Positions 35,461 through 48,469 are shown, counted from the stretch's first letter. The stretch: DNA of 64,000 nucleotides from Antitrichia curtipendula (GCA_951230915.1 OX579640.1:19550981-19614980); one strand, 5' to 3'. Numbers and translations: made by a program. Notes: a model not told the origin generated them from the sequence alone.

Positions 35461-38400
35461 AGCCATCTGCCATCATTTTCGATCTCTACTCATGCCAATG
35501 TAAATTCCTCTAATTATGTCATTAGAAAAGGAACCTTCTCTGATTCCAATTCAGAACCTCAGGAGTTCTAATTAACTATTGTAAGCGATAGTGGCAAAGA
35601 AAATCAACAAGTGATGTAGGGCCAATAATGCTAAGGTAGGAGGCTCTTGAATTGCCCATCTAAGGGCTGATCTGCCTTATTCATATGCTTCCTTGGTTGG
35701 TAGTATTTTCAATTCATTTTTCACAGATAGTGAAATAGACGAGGAATCTAACACAAGTAGTTTCATATTTTTTTGAGCAATATTGAATTAGTTATGAATT
35801 TTCAAAGGAGATGTATCGTAGGTCCCTATTTGTGACTCTAGGTCTTCCATAAACTGCTCACTTGCAAGATGGGGAAAAGCAAAGCCAATGATTGGCTGGG
35901 ACCCCTTTTTTCTAATTCATTCATAGCACTATAGCGGTCAATTTAAGGATCACTTCGTTCCATTTAAAGATCACCTCGTTCCATTCAAGAGCCATTTATA
36001 GAGGTGGTTCTTAATGCCCGAGCGATTCCAGAGCCTCCTACCTTAGAATCTATTGTGTTTGGGAAAGAGTTACTTGGTGTTCTGCACACCATGTTAAGAG
36101 TGTGGAAATGGGATTACGCAAAAGAGGCCTAAAACTTGTTTGCATTTGGTCCTCTATGAATTTGTAGCATCGAGGCAGATAGAAACTGCAACTATAAAAA
36201 GTTGTGTCTTTTTTGACAAATTTTTTTAGACATCCACCTATTTTCATGTTAACAACAACATCAACCATACCATCTTGAGCTTCCACCTTGCTTCAAATAT
36301 TCTATAACCTTTAAGGATTGATGAAGAACAATGAACTTCACTATAAAAAGAACCTCATCACCCCTCCTTTTCAAAATATATCAATGACGTTAGCCCTTCA
36401 CTTTATCAAACAAAAGTATCTTCATATTTGATGGTTAATGTAATATTTTAATCCCTAAATGCCCAAGGCACCAAATTTTGGTGTCGATAATACTTTGAAG
36501 TTAAATAATACCTAATCAAGTTGTTATTTTTAATAGTTTATATTTTTGAAAAATTATTTTTGAAGTCTAATTTTAGCATCAAAAATACTATTTTAAAAAT
36601 GACTAATTATGTTTTTTCTATTCAAGATTTTGAGTAGGGGTGTTCATTGCAATCTTGACTTTTCATAGGCTCTTGGAAATGAGCCTCAAATACAATAGAT
36701 CTTGGAGAAAAAATCACATGAGAAATTCATTTCAAAAAATTATAGAGTAGATTTTGAGAAATCATGAATTGATTGGGGGTATGCATGTTAGGCCCTTTAT
36801 CCTCATATTCTTTTGGTGACCAACTTTTGAGATTTGACATGTGAAAAGAAGATTGAAAGACTTTGAATCACTTTTACAATCAGTGATTTGACATGTGATA
36901 AGAAGATAATTTTCGTTGTATCTTACCTTCATGTAGGATATTTTGTTTTCTAATTCACTTGGAGTAGTTTCCAAAAAAATTCAACTCTGACTTGGTTTTT
37001 TATTTGTTTGCCGACCTTAATCATTGGATACAATAATTCAAAAGAAAAGTATTTCTTACTTTTATTTCTAGGTTCACTTGGTGTAATTAAAGACCCTCTT
37101 AATTTTGGGTCCCCAAATCACCCATTAAGGATTCCGTAATTCAACAATTAATGTCTTTCATTTGGATGTCATTTTAACATCTAAATCTTACTCTACAGGA
37201 AAAAATTGTTGTTTTTGACACCATTTTCAACATTTAAGTATGAAAAATAAGGTGAGGGATTTAAATCAAGGTGCAATAAATGCTAAATAGACACATCCTC
37301 TTATAGAAATTCCTAAAAAATTTCAATTTCATACATGTTGTAAGACACTAAGAATTTCCACTACTAACAACAAGGTGAAGGATTAAAATCCCATCACTTG
37401 CGTATTAATGACTCCCTTGCGTATTAATGATACAATAATCACTTGCATATAGGTGGGCAAATTAGAAATTTTGAACGAGTAGTTTAGATAGTCCCCTCAA
37501 AATTAAAAAATTTATATTTTGTTTTTTAACATATTTGTTAACACTCTTTTTACTCATTCTAACACTCTTTTGACATATTTGTTGACAATCCTTTATACAT
37601 ATCAAGTTTGACACTTTTTGACACTAAAGTGTCAAAAATAACACCCTTTTTTAATTAAAAAGTATTATCATGCTTAAATACTACACAATATCTAAAGAAT
37701 AGGTGATCACTTTATAGCTTCTAAATTGCATAGGAGTGCAATAATGAACCAAATTGGAAGTGCCATATATCATTGAATCGGGCTCAATGAAAAAAAAATC
37801 TTGTCACTATAATATAGTTAATTCAATTCATACACCTTCTATGTCAAATACACAAGCTAAACACCATATTGCAGCCCAAGTGGGCTTCTAAACCTTTAAA
37901 GATTAGTTTTTTTTTTATCCAATTGTAGATGTTGCAATTTGGACAATAATGACTATGGTACACATTTTTAAACCCTGGAAGGAAGATAAGACCAAAAGTG
38001 GTTGATGGATGACTTTCGAAATTACCGATACTATAGAAATAAAGAATGTACCTAGTGTAAGGTGAAAACACCCACAACTGTATGTATATCCATTTCTGAC
38101 AAGTAGACTTCTCCTAAAGGTATCCTGTAAAGTACAATTAAACCATTCACATTCTTAATTGGAAATGGTTGATTGTTGATTCTTTAGATTTTGGTTTTAA
38201 GACTAGCCTATGTAATGATTTTGGTGGTCTAGAGAGCTTTTATTTTGAAAATTCCTAATAACTACTTGTCTTATCCAAAGAATTATATTATTTATTTAAA
38301 AAAAACTCATGATTTTCAATTGCAAGTGCTGGAAGAATGTTATTTCTTAAAAAATGATGCCTCTAACTATCAACTAAATTCCTTATTTTGACAATTTTGG

Positions 38401-38700
38401 ATATTTTCACCTTATTGATCTATAAATCAAATCATTTTGGCAAAGTATCTTGGTAACAAGCCTCATCCTTTTAAAATTAACATGACCAACATTTCTTTAT
38501 TGCACGCAATATTACATACATTGATAGATTCTGAACTCTTTGGCTTAGTCCTTCCAAACATTAGCTAGTGCAACGAGGCCAACAATGGGTTTGCTATTGA
38601 AAAAAAACCATGCTACATTATGCGGAGGTACCACACATGAAGGTTTGATTTTCCATGTCAGATTCTTAGGGTGCATGTCACCTCACACCATTCACAAGAT
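35461..38700. other. Gene-poor AT-rich DNA
   Basis: No gene supported. Small features include three near-repeats of 'aaggatcacttcgttcca' at 35940-35985, a TTAA-TCCCTAAATGCCC terminus-like motif at 36448-36465 without a partner, and a direct repeat of CTTGCGTATTAATGA around 37397-37430. Confidence 0.35.
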
Positions 38701-39410
38701 GACAAGTGGCACTTTTATACAAATATGACTTAATTTAGGGCGAATCTGACCCTCACGTCGGGTATTCCTCAATACCGGCGGTGGTAGGGTAAAGCCGTGG
38801 GATGAGAAGACGCTCGCAACCGCGAACAAGAGACGAGAACTTCCGCGGGAGACGCACTCAAGCAGAAGAGAAGGAATTGTGGCATGGATGGCGATGCGGA
38901 CTCGGAGCTTGGAGCTTCCGTGCTTGGGCTTCTGAGTCGCTCTGTATTGCTACGAATTTTACCACTTAACTTTATTACAATTGCCGACCTCTCTCTGGAT
39001 TTAGCAGAGTTCATTTTTTAGGGCTTAGAACCAAATCTGGGGTTTCGTGTCTCTGCCGCTTCTTTGAAGTCGCTCTGTTATCTCCGATTGTCAATTGGTT
39101 TCGAATTGCATGATTTAGAAGTTCGTTATTAGGTTTCGATAGTTTCGTTCCGTTTTGATTGGTATCTATTTTGTATTCCATCTGAAGCGGGAACCTCCAT
39201 TTTGAGGAGATTTTTTCAAAATTAGTCGTGGACGTCTTGCAAGCATTGGAATGCTGTATTCCGTCACTAGGGGTGGAAGGACACGATGTGCTTAAAAAAT
39301 GTGCAGCTAGTGCGGGCGAAATGTATTTCAGGGTTGAGGTTCTGAAGTGGTAGCGCAAGTAGATGCAATAGAAAATTGGAGTAGGACAAGTCTGCGGTGG
39401 AGCGGCAGCC
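38701..39410 (+). promoter_or_regulatory. Promoter and 5' leader of SKIP5
   Basis: Composition becomes balanced from about 38740. The plus strand from about 38950 is T-rich with CT tracts, the style of a plant 5' leader. Antisense frames at 38769-39014 and 39011-39499 have no known domain and I do not call them. Confidence 0.4.
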
Positions 39411-41177
39411 ATGCCAAAGCGTAGTCGCGCTAGCCTTGATGAGTCTCCTATGCAGTTGCTTGATGACGCCTGCTTGGTGCGGATTCTTACTTTCCTCACC
39501 CCGCTGCCAGGTACTTTCTGTTAAAAGGTAGCAATTTTGCTCATTTTTATTGAAGCAATTGGTGATATATATGTGAATTGGGTTTCTGTGCTACTTGCTT
39601 GCCATTTGGATTCATCTTTTTGGAAATTCGCAGATCGGTTCAACGCCGCAAGGGTGTGTAAGAGATGGCAGAAGTTGGCCTGCGATAAGCGCATGTGGCT
39701 GAAAGTGGAACCTAACCTGAAGTCTGCACCAAATCAATTCTCATCTCTTCAGGAGGCAGTGATGAGAGCGAGGTAAAAACTTTAACTGTGTGGCAAGGAA
39801 TTGTTTGATAGCAATATTTTGATTTAGTTGCTATGATTTTGGTTGTGTGGAATTTCAAATGTTTAACTGATATAGGGTTTATCAAACAATTGCCTTTGGA
39901 TGCGTGGTTTTAAATTTAGCGGTGCAGTTCTCGTTGCTAAGCCAAGAAGTGTTTGTGCTTACTTGGAGTAACATCGTCTGTACAGGATGGCGACTGGGAG
40001 AATAACTCGTGGTCTTGTTTTATGACGTTCGTGCTGATCTGGCATGATGACGCAATCGGAGAAGAATTGTACCGGGACTCTGTTGTGTAGATGTTTGTCA
40101 GTGGTGAACTGATTCTAGAGCTATGTTTGATGCAGGCCCGGAGACACAGTTCTCATTGCCCCTGGTGTCACTCACGTGGCTCCCAATATTCTCATAAACA
40201 AGCCTCTTTGTTTTGTAAGTCTCTTTGTCTTAGCGCTTTGGGCTTTGAACACCTGACTTTCTATTTTTGGAGTTGTATCTTCATTCCTTATGAAATTATC
40301 GATTTACTCTTTGCTCTGTCTTTTTATTGCAATATAAGAGTGAATGTTCGTCTTGTTTTCTCTAATTAACTGTGACTTGCTTTTGCGAACAGGTAGGAGG
40401 TGGCAATTCAGCTGATGACACTGTACTACTTTGTCCTCGTGGATTTGACAGGTGAGTGTTACTCTTACTCTTACAATTTGGGATAACTTTACGAACGTTT
40501 CTTCCTGGAAACAGATGTTTTTAATATAACGCCGGTCCGTTGCTGTAGGATAATTTTTTTCTTTCTTGATTTATATTCTGATTGTCTCGCTACTTACCTC
40601 GTTGGATGTGTTTGATTATCACAGTGCGCTGGAGTTTTTAGCCACTGGAAGATTGGCAAACCTGAAAATTACAGCAGAGCTTGGAAGCTGCTTGCTACAT
40701 AGGAAGGGTCGACTTACTATTGACAGCTGTGCGCTTGAATGCCTGGACCATCCATTAGACCATCTATCGTATCCCATTAGGAGCACAGCAGATGATCAGC
40801 CCTGCCCAATTACAAACGGTCGAAACGAAGTATTGGTTATCGGGACCAGGATTGAAGGAGGTTTACGCTGCGTCCATACCGGTGATAAGCTTAAGCTCCA
40901 GCAGGTATTCATCAGCAAAGAGCTCATCTACACGAGGAAGAAAGGAATGGGTTGCATTGCTTGCGGATTTTGCTTATTCTGGGATATTGTTCGTAGCAGC
41001 TTGTTGATGAATGGATTGAGCTCTGTCTTTCTCTCTGGAGCATTCAACCATTTGATTCTCATGCTGCGTTGATTTGTGCAGGTGAGAGTGCTGTGTGGAA
41101 GGGCAGCGTATGCGTTTTGGTTTCAAGTGGCAAAACCTGTTGCGGAGGAGTCACCACTTGTTTGTTGCAGAGCTTGA
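39411..41177 (+). CDS. SKIP5: F-box protein SKIP5 orthologue, 6 exons, 250 aa
   Basis: Exons: 39411-39510, 39634-39772, 40136-40214, 40393-40451, 40625-40904, 41082-41177. Every junction is GT-AG, phases agree, and the CDS is 753 nt. SKIP5 is an SKP1-interacting F-box protein and thus a presumed substrate receptor of an SCF ubiquitin ligase. The F-box spans about 15-60 (LDDACLVRILTFLTPLPDRF, then VCKRWQKLAC and MWLKVEP). The rest is a right-handed beta-helix-like repeat region: PGDTVLIAPG (81-90), KPLCFVGGGNSADDTVLLCPRG, SALEFLATGRLANLKITAELG, HRKGRLTIDSC and a final RVLCGRAAYAFWFQV. These match Arabidopsis SKIP5 in order and spacing; the N- and C-termini are slightly shorter. It is convergent with ERGIC3. 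Confidence 0.94.
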
Positions 41178-42852
41178 AGATTCCATTCTTCTTTTACATT
41201 GTATATTTATGAGCACCCGAAGCATTCAATTTGTTTTGTTTAGCTGGAAGATGGATATTCCGAATTTCCCAATTTAGCTATTCCATTGTTCCCCTAGATT
41301 TGATCTGATGGTTAGTACCTTCCGCACTTCCACGCTTTCAGGTGCTGGGGCATACTGCACGTACAGATGTGAAGGATTATTATTACATGTTCTAGTTGTA
41401 ATTCAAGGGGATACCTCTCTGTTTCTCCTTTGTAGGGCAAGGGGATGAAATGTGAGAAGTGCAATCCGTTGGTCAGAGAGTGCTGACAGGCGCAACGGAC
41501 AAGCTATGTATTATAATGAATAATTAATCCCGAATTGTTCATGACTGTTTCACCAAATACCACTTCAGAAGTAAAATCTCCCATTTCTAGTGCAAAGAGC
41601 TATTGTGGAAAATACTACTTGTTTTGCATATTCAAGGTTTTATGACTGAATCCCTTAACTTAAGTATTTGCATGAGGTTCCAATCTTTGTGGTGGAAAAT
41701 TGAATTTAAAATCTAGGAAAATAATTTATTTTTTAAATTAATGATTCTAGTTCTTCAGAAAATTGTTCAGGAGAGGCATTTACAAGATGGAAGGGCTAAA
41801 GGGTAAACTAAATCATTCGCAATTCTAAAATAGAATTGAAATGATTTATCTCGACCGTGAAATTGTTGTAGCAAGTAACCAGCATGCAATGTTCTACACT
41901 AAAAGTTACGAAAATAAATGTAATTTTGACCCCTTCCTAAAATCAAACTCTATAGACTCTTGTATAAAATGTATTGCCTTTATAGATCATGAGAATTTAG
42001 GTTTGTTTTTTGGGTATACACGGTTTCATCAATTTAAATATTTTGATTTATTCATAGGGTGTCTAAAACATGCAAAAGAAGAACTCAAAATTTTAAATAC
42101 TATTTTGACTTGTATCAAGATCCAATAGGCGATTTATTAATAGGAACAACGGTCAACCATTTATTCAAATTCATTTAGATGCACTTACTTTAATCCATTA
42201 AGGATAGAAAAAAGTGGCACTCTTACATGTGAGCGCAGGTGAGAACTTTATTCTAAGCTGGCGGTATGTGCACAAAGATATGCTCTACCCGTTGAAGTAT
42301 ACCAAATTAAATTTGAGAGACCCCAACTAAAAATAGTTGGACAAAAATTCCATGAAACTCTACGAGTAGAAGATTGGCGAGCCCGGTGCAGGTTTTATGA
42401 ACAGTATAGCATGAAGGCAATACGTATAATTATGAGCAACTTAAACACAAAGCAGTTGTACGGCACAATAACACTCGGATAATTAGGTCAGCTGCATATA
42501 GCTCTAATTTGTTCTTGATTAGAGTAAGAAAATACCGATGCATTCTCAGCTTTCACTGCAGAGTGTCGACACAAATTCATTCATGCATAGCAAAGAACTA
42601 TCTCCAAAGTGTAATTGGTACTCCATACATGATAAGCAAAGTCCATAACTGCAAGATTCAAGTGCAGAATTTTTTGATACAATCTTCATACTTCATGGAC
42701 TTCTCGTTCATGAATGCTGCAACTAAATTCAAATTAACTTCCCTCCGGGAAAACCTGTTGACTACCTTCCTGTCACTGAAACCAAAGTAATTCCTTGCGG
42801 CAACATGGTTATCGTAATAACCTGCCAGAAGCTAACAATCGTAAAACTCCAA
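41178..42852. other. Convergent intergenic region between SKIP5 and ERGIC3
   Basis: It contains the 3' UTRs of both genes (about 41178-41520 and about 42500-42852) and an AT-rich centre. No further gene is seen. Confidence 0.45.
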
Positions 42853-45800
42853 CTAGCTGAGCTTTCCTAGCTCCATCTTCTTCTTGATTGCTCGATGGCC
42901 ATGATAGATAAAAGAGTCAATGATACCTGCTATAGTATACACACCTGCACAATAGAGAAACCTTCACTTAAAAATCCAACTCCACTCCCTAAAACATCAG
43001 AATAACATTTTCTAAAACATCAATACTTGTAAAGTAGAACCTCAAAGACAAATCTGTCCAACTTACCTCCGACAATGGCACAGACATTTGTGAGAAAGTG
43101 CAGAAAAGATGGTCTTTCCTCTGTAAATTTCACCTGCAGTTGAGATCATCACAGATTTTTATATTACCATCGACAAGCGCAAAGCAAAATTAGATGCGGT
43201 CACTCGTAATTCCCGGTCACAACCTCAAGCGGTTCTTTTGCAAAACAATGTCACTGCAAGCGCCCATACCAACAGAGAATAACTATACTCACCATCAACC
43301 TACACTTCAAAGGGATGTAGGTGCTCCCAGTCAACCTCCACTGAAACGATTTTACCCAGTACATATTAAACATGCAATCAGAATCAAAACAGCAGGATGC
43401 AATACCTTGATGGGTGACAAATCGTAAAAGAAGAAAACACCAGGAACGACTCTTGGCCCGTGATCTCCGGCTGTGTAGTGCTCCGTCACAGAAAACTGAG
43501 ATGAACAATTCTTTACAGGTGAGGACGCTAAAGAGGTGACAGGGCCTTACCACAATTTCTAGAATAAAAAAGCGAGTGTATACAATTCTACAGAGAAGAA
43601 GGCTGTCAGACCTGATTGGTTGCAATTTTTCTGCCTTTTATGTCAGTGTACACTGTCGGCACTACCTGTCAAATCCCCATTGAAAATTAGTATAACAACA
43701 GAATCTACGCATTAACTGACAACAGAGACAGCAAATTTGTTACCTTGTCTGCGAATAAAAACAGAAAATTATAACCAAGGCACGTTGGAAAAGTTCTCAA
43801 GGCAATGACAAAGACTGGACTTAAACCTTGATGAAGTACTGGTACATGCCGTTTTGGTCCTTCTGAATGCTTGTGATCCTGAAATGAGAAATCGATTAGA
43901 ATGAACTTCTTGAGAGCGCGAGTTACGCTATCACAAACAAAGGTATTCAACTTGTCAGCTAGAATGATACGTTGGCAAAAAAAAAGAGCAAAATTAACTT
44001 ACTTGTCCAAAGGGTTCACAGCTCCAGGAAAGTGAGCACCAAAACTAAGTTCGTTGATAGTATGACTCACCTACAAGTGTAAGGATCCCCAAGAACAAAT
44101 CAGACAACCTTTAATTATTGTGTTCGTTGATCATACTCAATATTCAAGCAAAAGCACACTGCAATTCACTCAGTACTACACACTACGTTAAAAAAGTCTA
44201 CCACTTGCTCAAGAACTACACGCTCTGTGTATTGTAGACTCTATTGTTATTAGTGTAGAGAGTGAAGTTGTGATTACATTGAAGCTGTCTGTCATGAACC
44301 CCATTAGGTCAAGGAGATGCATAGCTGATTGCTGAAACGATTTTCCCGGCGCAAAATGGAAGTTCCCTGCCACCTTATTGACTTCCAATTTGCCATAGAT
44401 GTTGCAACCCTCTCCAGCTTCCTCCTTTACCCTCTCAATGAAACCCTCTCTGTGACACTGAAAGAACAAAGCATGAAGATGAATCAGTAAGCGAAAACAA
44501 CTCTCAGAGAGGATGCAATCATATTGAATCTGAAGTGTGAACACATACTGCAGCAGGCTATTGCACCACGTTCATAGTTGGCAAAAACATGAAACATACG
44601 GACCCATATTGATACAGAATAGCCATTAAAGAGGTAAACAATGTAATCCAGCGAGCACCAGAATAAAAGAGGCTAAATAACAACCTGATCAATTAGGTCC
44701 GTATTGGTCATGGCCCACCCCTTTTTCCGATAAGCTTCTCGCACCTCTTCACATGTGTTACAGCATTCATCATCAGACTGCAGACACACCCCACTTTTTG
44801 TCACGCTATGTTCCTGGGACAGACTCAGGACATTCCTTTCCTTGTATGGTACATTTCCAATTGATCAATTCATCTTCACTGATGATGTGGACCCTAAAGT
44901 CTATTTTCGTGGCCACGTCTTGAGATGGCTAGACCTTAGAAGATGGAAACTATGTGATATGCATTTCACCCTTTTAGGCAATCAGACATTAATATCAGAC
45001 GTACGGAAGAAACATGGAATGCCAAGCTTACAGATTCTGCGCCAAAACAAGAGCCACAGTAGGTTTCATTGTGCTCAAGCCGTCCACCATGCCTTTGCAA
45101 CGGCTTTTGTACCTGTGTTTTAAATTATTAATTAGAGTTATTCAAAAATGCAACAAATTTCTAAGCAGGAAGTACTTCACCTTGAAAAACGGACGCCCAC
45201 CTTGATCCACAATTTATCAGCACATTCAAAGTCAAGGCAGACAACATTTTTCCTCACCCAAGCCGGGGACGTAAATTCAGCGACTCACCTTGGGGGCGTT
45301 GATGGCATCTGCTTTAGGGGCGTCAACGGTTTTGCCATGGATATCCAGCCTTTTCTTGTAAATATTGTGCCTCTGCATAAAGGAGACAGATAGGTGTAAA
45401 AACATGGTGACATAAAGTCTCTAGCCTATGGCAATGAAGTATTGGGGTCAACGCAAAATAAGATTGGATAGAACAGATCTCATTAATACCACAACAAATC
45501 TGTAAGAATTCATGAATATGTTGAAAACATACAGTAGGGAGGAGATCGTACCACATCGTGGTGCTGCTCACCACTTATATCCATTGCATCTAAGCTGACC
45601 ACTGAACATGCCAATGCCGGGAAAGTGATGTCCAACTACAAAAAAACAAAACCACACAACTTGTTTGAACCTGACCACTCGTTTTGCCTCTGATTCCATA
45701 TAAACTTAGAGAACTTGCGAATTTCACAAACAACAACAAAAGAAACCAGTCTCTCCAATTCAGATTAATATTTCAAAAAAGATATTTATATCCTCCGATC

Positions 45801-46255
45801 AATCGATTGGCAAACGAAAAGTCAAGAGGTGCAGTTAAAATAAGTGATTCCCAACATACATTGATCTGAAGGGTTTCCCCTCGTGACGTATCCACCACGA
45901 GCTGATTCTGAGTCTGAGCACTTAGATATAACCCTGAAAACCAGTAGGCATTATAACGTTAGAAAAATGTTAAGATTACCGATGCAGCTAAGATTAATTC
46001 AAGCAGATTGTCAAATTGAAATTCTTGAACGTTGATCAACCACAACTCAAGATCTGATAACCGATAATATGAACCTATGAGGACCAAATAGAATGATAGG
46101 ACCTACAGACACTTACGAAATTCTGTGAGGAATAAAAGGGTCATAAATATGGAAGATACAAGCGTGATGACACCGCCAGACAGAGTTCGGCTGTAAAAAT
46201 CTTCACTAATCTTTGGGTAGGCGTCGAGCTGCTTCAACTTATTAAAGACCGCCAT
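42853..46255 (-). CDS. ERGIC3: ERGIC3/Erv46-type ER-Golgi cargo receptor, 13 exons, 385 aa
   Basis: Exons in transcript order: 46255-46117, 45933-45860, 45635-45552, 45372-45289, 45112-45032, 44777-44685, 44457-44278, 44070-44003, 43878-43827, 43665-43612, 43495-43406, 43133-43067, 42944-42853. All are GT-AG, phases match, and the total is 1158 nt. Erv46/ERGIC3 cycles between ER and Golgi in COPII/COPI vesicles as a cargo receptor with Erv41. The N-terminal ERGIC domain begins KQLDAYPKISEDFYSRTLSG, followed by TM1 (about 27-44). The lumenal part has LDITFPALAC (72-81), the paired Cys motifs YCGSCFGAE and DDECCNTCEEVREAY, then HTINELSFG. TM2 is about 344-370, and a short lysine-rich cytosolic tail (KKKMELGKLS) follows. 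There is no thioredoxin insert, so it is the plain ERGIC3 type and not PDIL5-3/5-4. Confidence 0.96.
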
Positions 46256-47300
46256 TATCGATTCCTATCTTAATCACCAGTCCTGCACCTGCCTCTGACC
46301 CACTTTTTTAACACCTTAGGGCCAGGCCTTTCAACAATTCATAGATGATTCCAGATTCCCTCTATAATTGTCCAGTCTTGAGACCTGCATAACCTTCGAG
46401 GCAGTAGTAAAACCCCTAAAGTCATCACAAAATTGAAGCGGAGACTTGCATGCGTGCTCCTACCAGAAAACCCTGAAACAGAGTCTTTCATTCTGTTAAT
46501 CACTTCGTTCACAGTCCGCGCCCAGCATCAATTTCAAAACAGCAATAAAAAAAACCGTACGCACCATACTCCCAAAGTGCCAACCGCTTTAAACAAAACG
46601 TAAGGCAATCTTCCCTAATGAGTTAAAAGAACGGAAGTTTTGGAAAATCTGAGGGACACAGTAAGAACACATTGCATATTTCTGCACGTACCCCACACGA
46701 AAAAATCACAAAAGAAGAAAGAAGAGAAAATTCCGAGAACAGTCAATCCGTAGAACCTAGCACCAAACCTCACACTCGGCAGAGACAAAAACAAGCCGAA
46801 GCCCAACCCTAAAATAACACCTCCCGAGGGAATGGTCAACGAAAAGAAAGCTCCAACAATGATTCAACAATACGAATCAGCCAGACTACACCTGGAACGA
46901 TTCTCTAACCTCGAGACCTCAGCTCCAAGAAGCGAAGGAAGAAGAAAGAAGATGACTGAAGCTTTCAACAAACTCCAAGATCCAAACCCTAAAACAATCC
47001 CTTCCAACTCCAATTCCGCACTCGCCAGTGGTCAAAGCAAAGAAACTCCGACAAACGACGGAGGCAGACTACGTCTATCACGATTCTCCAACCTCGTAAC
47101 CTCAGCTCCGAGAAGCGAAGCAACACAAAAAGTAGATGACCAAAGCTTCAAAAACCTCGAAAGCAACTCGAAAGCAAAACCTAAACCAATACCTTTCCAA
47201 GCCAATTCCAAGCCGAGTGAGTCGTCAACGCGTGACAATCGTGGAGACTCGATAATGACAAGCTATGATTTCCCGATGGCAGATCACGATTGGAAGCTGT
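46256..47300 (-). promoter_or_regulatory. Upstream leader/promoter of ERGIC3 with an internal ~185-bp duplication
   Basis: On the minus strand the region is T-rich with telobox-like TTTTAGGGTTTGG and TTTTAGGGTTGGG motifs (plus-strand 'aaccctaaaa' at about 46805 and 46985), typical of plant 5' leaders. Two diverged tandem copies of about 185 bp start near 46885 and 47070. Confidence 0.45.
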
Positions 47301-47302
47301 AA
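46832..47302 (+). CDS. Possible small divergent ORF with two internal repeats, 156 codons
   Basis: An open frame in the direction opposite to ERGIC3, reading MVNEKKAPTMIQQYES and so on. It holds two copies of RLxLxRFSNLxTSAPRSE (about residues 18-35 and 80-97), each followed by a polar, P/S/N-rich segment. I know no family like this. The frame coincides exactly with the duplicated leader of ERGIC3, so it may be a by-product of a tandem duplication that happened to keep frame. Disordered, polar composition is all that can be said. Confidence 0.25.
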   Translation: MVNEKKAPTMIQQYESARLHLERFSNLETSAPRSEGRRKKMTEAFNKLQDPNPKTIPSNSNSALASGQSKETPTNDGGRLRLSRFSNLVTSAPRSEATQKVDDQSFKNLESNSKAKPKPIPFQANSKPSESSTRDNRGDSIMTSYDFPMADHDWKL

Positions 47303-47419
47303 TATCGAAGCTGGAGATTGGCGACGTGACGAAGCTATGCGAGGAAAATTGACCTCCGAAGTCCAGCTGCACTGAAAGCACGCATGCCGCGACCATAGTG
47401 AGAAGTCTTGCACGAGCAA

Positions 47420-47530
47420 TTGTGGGCGGAGGCATGCTACGGACCGGATGCGCGGGCCGGGGCCGGGACCGGGGCCGATCTGACCGGTTCCCTTGCGGCG
47501 TCGTACCCCGTGCTCTGGAACGTTCGGCTT
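47420..47530. other. GC-rich CCGG-repeat patch
   Basis: A short stretch of interleaved GGGCCGG / GGACCGG units (around 47445-47495) in otherwise AT-rich DNA, at the far end of the ERGIC3 upstream region and beside a MITE. It could be a CpG-rich transcription start area or a repeat. No gene is evident. Confidence 0.4.
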
Positions 47531-47595
47531 CGGATCCCATTTGCTCTGAAGTCAAAGAATCTCTATTGACAGGGAAACTTCATCCACTCACACTA

Positions 47596-48140
47596 AGGTA
47601 AACCTGCCTATGACAGGCAGAATGACTGATTTGTTGTATTGCCATTAGCAAAAATAATCAAATTTTTTTCCATACAAAGACACATGTGAGAAATGAAGAA
47701 AGCAACTGGAATTTTATTTTTTGGATAAAATATGAATTTTTTGTGAATTTTTGAAGTGTACTGTCCAGTAAGCCCAAAAGAGTCTATAGACTACCCCAAA
47801 TCAGCAGAAAATTGTTTCCATGATGGTCATCTTCCCACCTAAAACAGTCATAACATTTTCTAAGATGGCTAAAAGACTTTCTAACATGGACATGACATGA
47901 AGAAATAAAAAAACTACTTTTTACTACCAGTTTTAGACTAGATTGGTGTAAGTGTTCATAACAATTACTAATAACTTCATAACCATATCCCAAGGCTTTG
48001 ATAACAACTACAAATCAACCTTATGCAGTCTTCATCCCATTTTTAAGAAAAAGTTTTTCATAGATTGATAAAAGATTGTAATGGGGGGGTTCAGTAGGTG
48101 CCTGTCATGGGTGGTTTGCCTGTCAGAGGCAGGTTTACCT
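47596..48140 (+). mobile_element. TA-flanked MITE (545 bp), AGGTAAACC termini
   Basis: The left end AGGTAAACCTGCCTATGACA and the right end TGTCAGAGGCAGGTTTACCT are inverted repeats with one mismatch. TA flanks them at 47594-47595 and 48141-48142. An extra internal copy of CCTGTCAtGG lies near the right end. It is non-coding. TA duplication suggests the Tc1/mariner-Stowaway type. Confidence 0.75.
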
Positions 48141-48195
48141 TATTTTGGGTGTTGGATTTGAGGGCCGGCCACTTGATTAGAGCATCCTTGACGTA

Positions 48196-48469
48196 AGGTG
48201 GGCACCCAAAAAACCACTAATGTGCCTAATTACTATTATTCGACTGGTCAAATTTTCATATTTTTTCGTTGGCAAGTGAAAGGAGGTTCCAACACACCCA
48301 AAAATGCGACATTTGGATACCATATGCAAAAGTTACAAAGGGTCAATTCTTTTTTAAATAGAGATTCTAAAATTGTTTTTTTTGTAGAAAGGTACATATT
48401 GATTTTGGAGATGGATCAAGAGTGATGATTATTGTTTGGGGTCATTGGCACATTTTTGGGTGCCCACCT
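48196..48469 (+). mobile_element. MITE (274 bp), AGGTGGGCACCCAAAA termini
   Basis: The left end AGGTGGGCACCCAAAA is perfectly inverted at the right end TTTTGGGTGCCCACCT (48454-48469). The left flank is TA and the right flank is TC, consistent with a mutated TA duplication. It shares the AGGT start with the neighbouring 545-bp element, so the two may be cross-mobilised. Confidence 0.65.

Noticed and set aside
36448..36480. Another TTAA element starting TCCCTAAATGCCC
   Set aside because: No matching inverted end followed by TTAA was found downstream.
39011..39499. 162-codon minus-strand frame over SKIP5 exon 1
   Set aside because: Antisense to a well-supported F-box exon and leader; no domain.
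47181..47555. 124-codon minus-strand frame over the CCGG patch
   Set aside because: Arises from GC-rich repeats; no recognisable domain.
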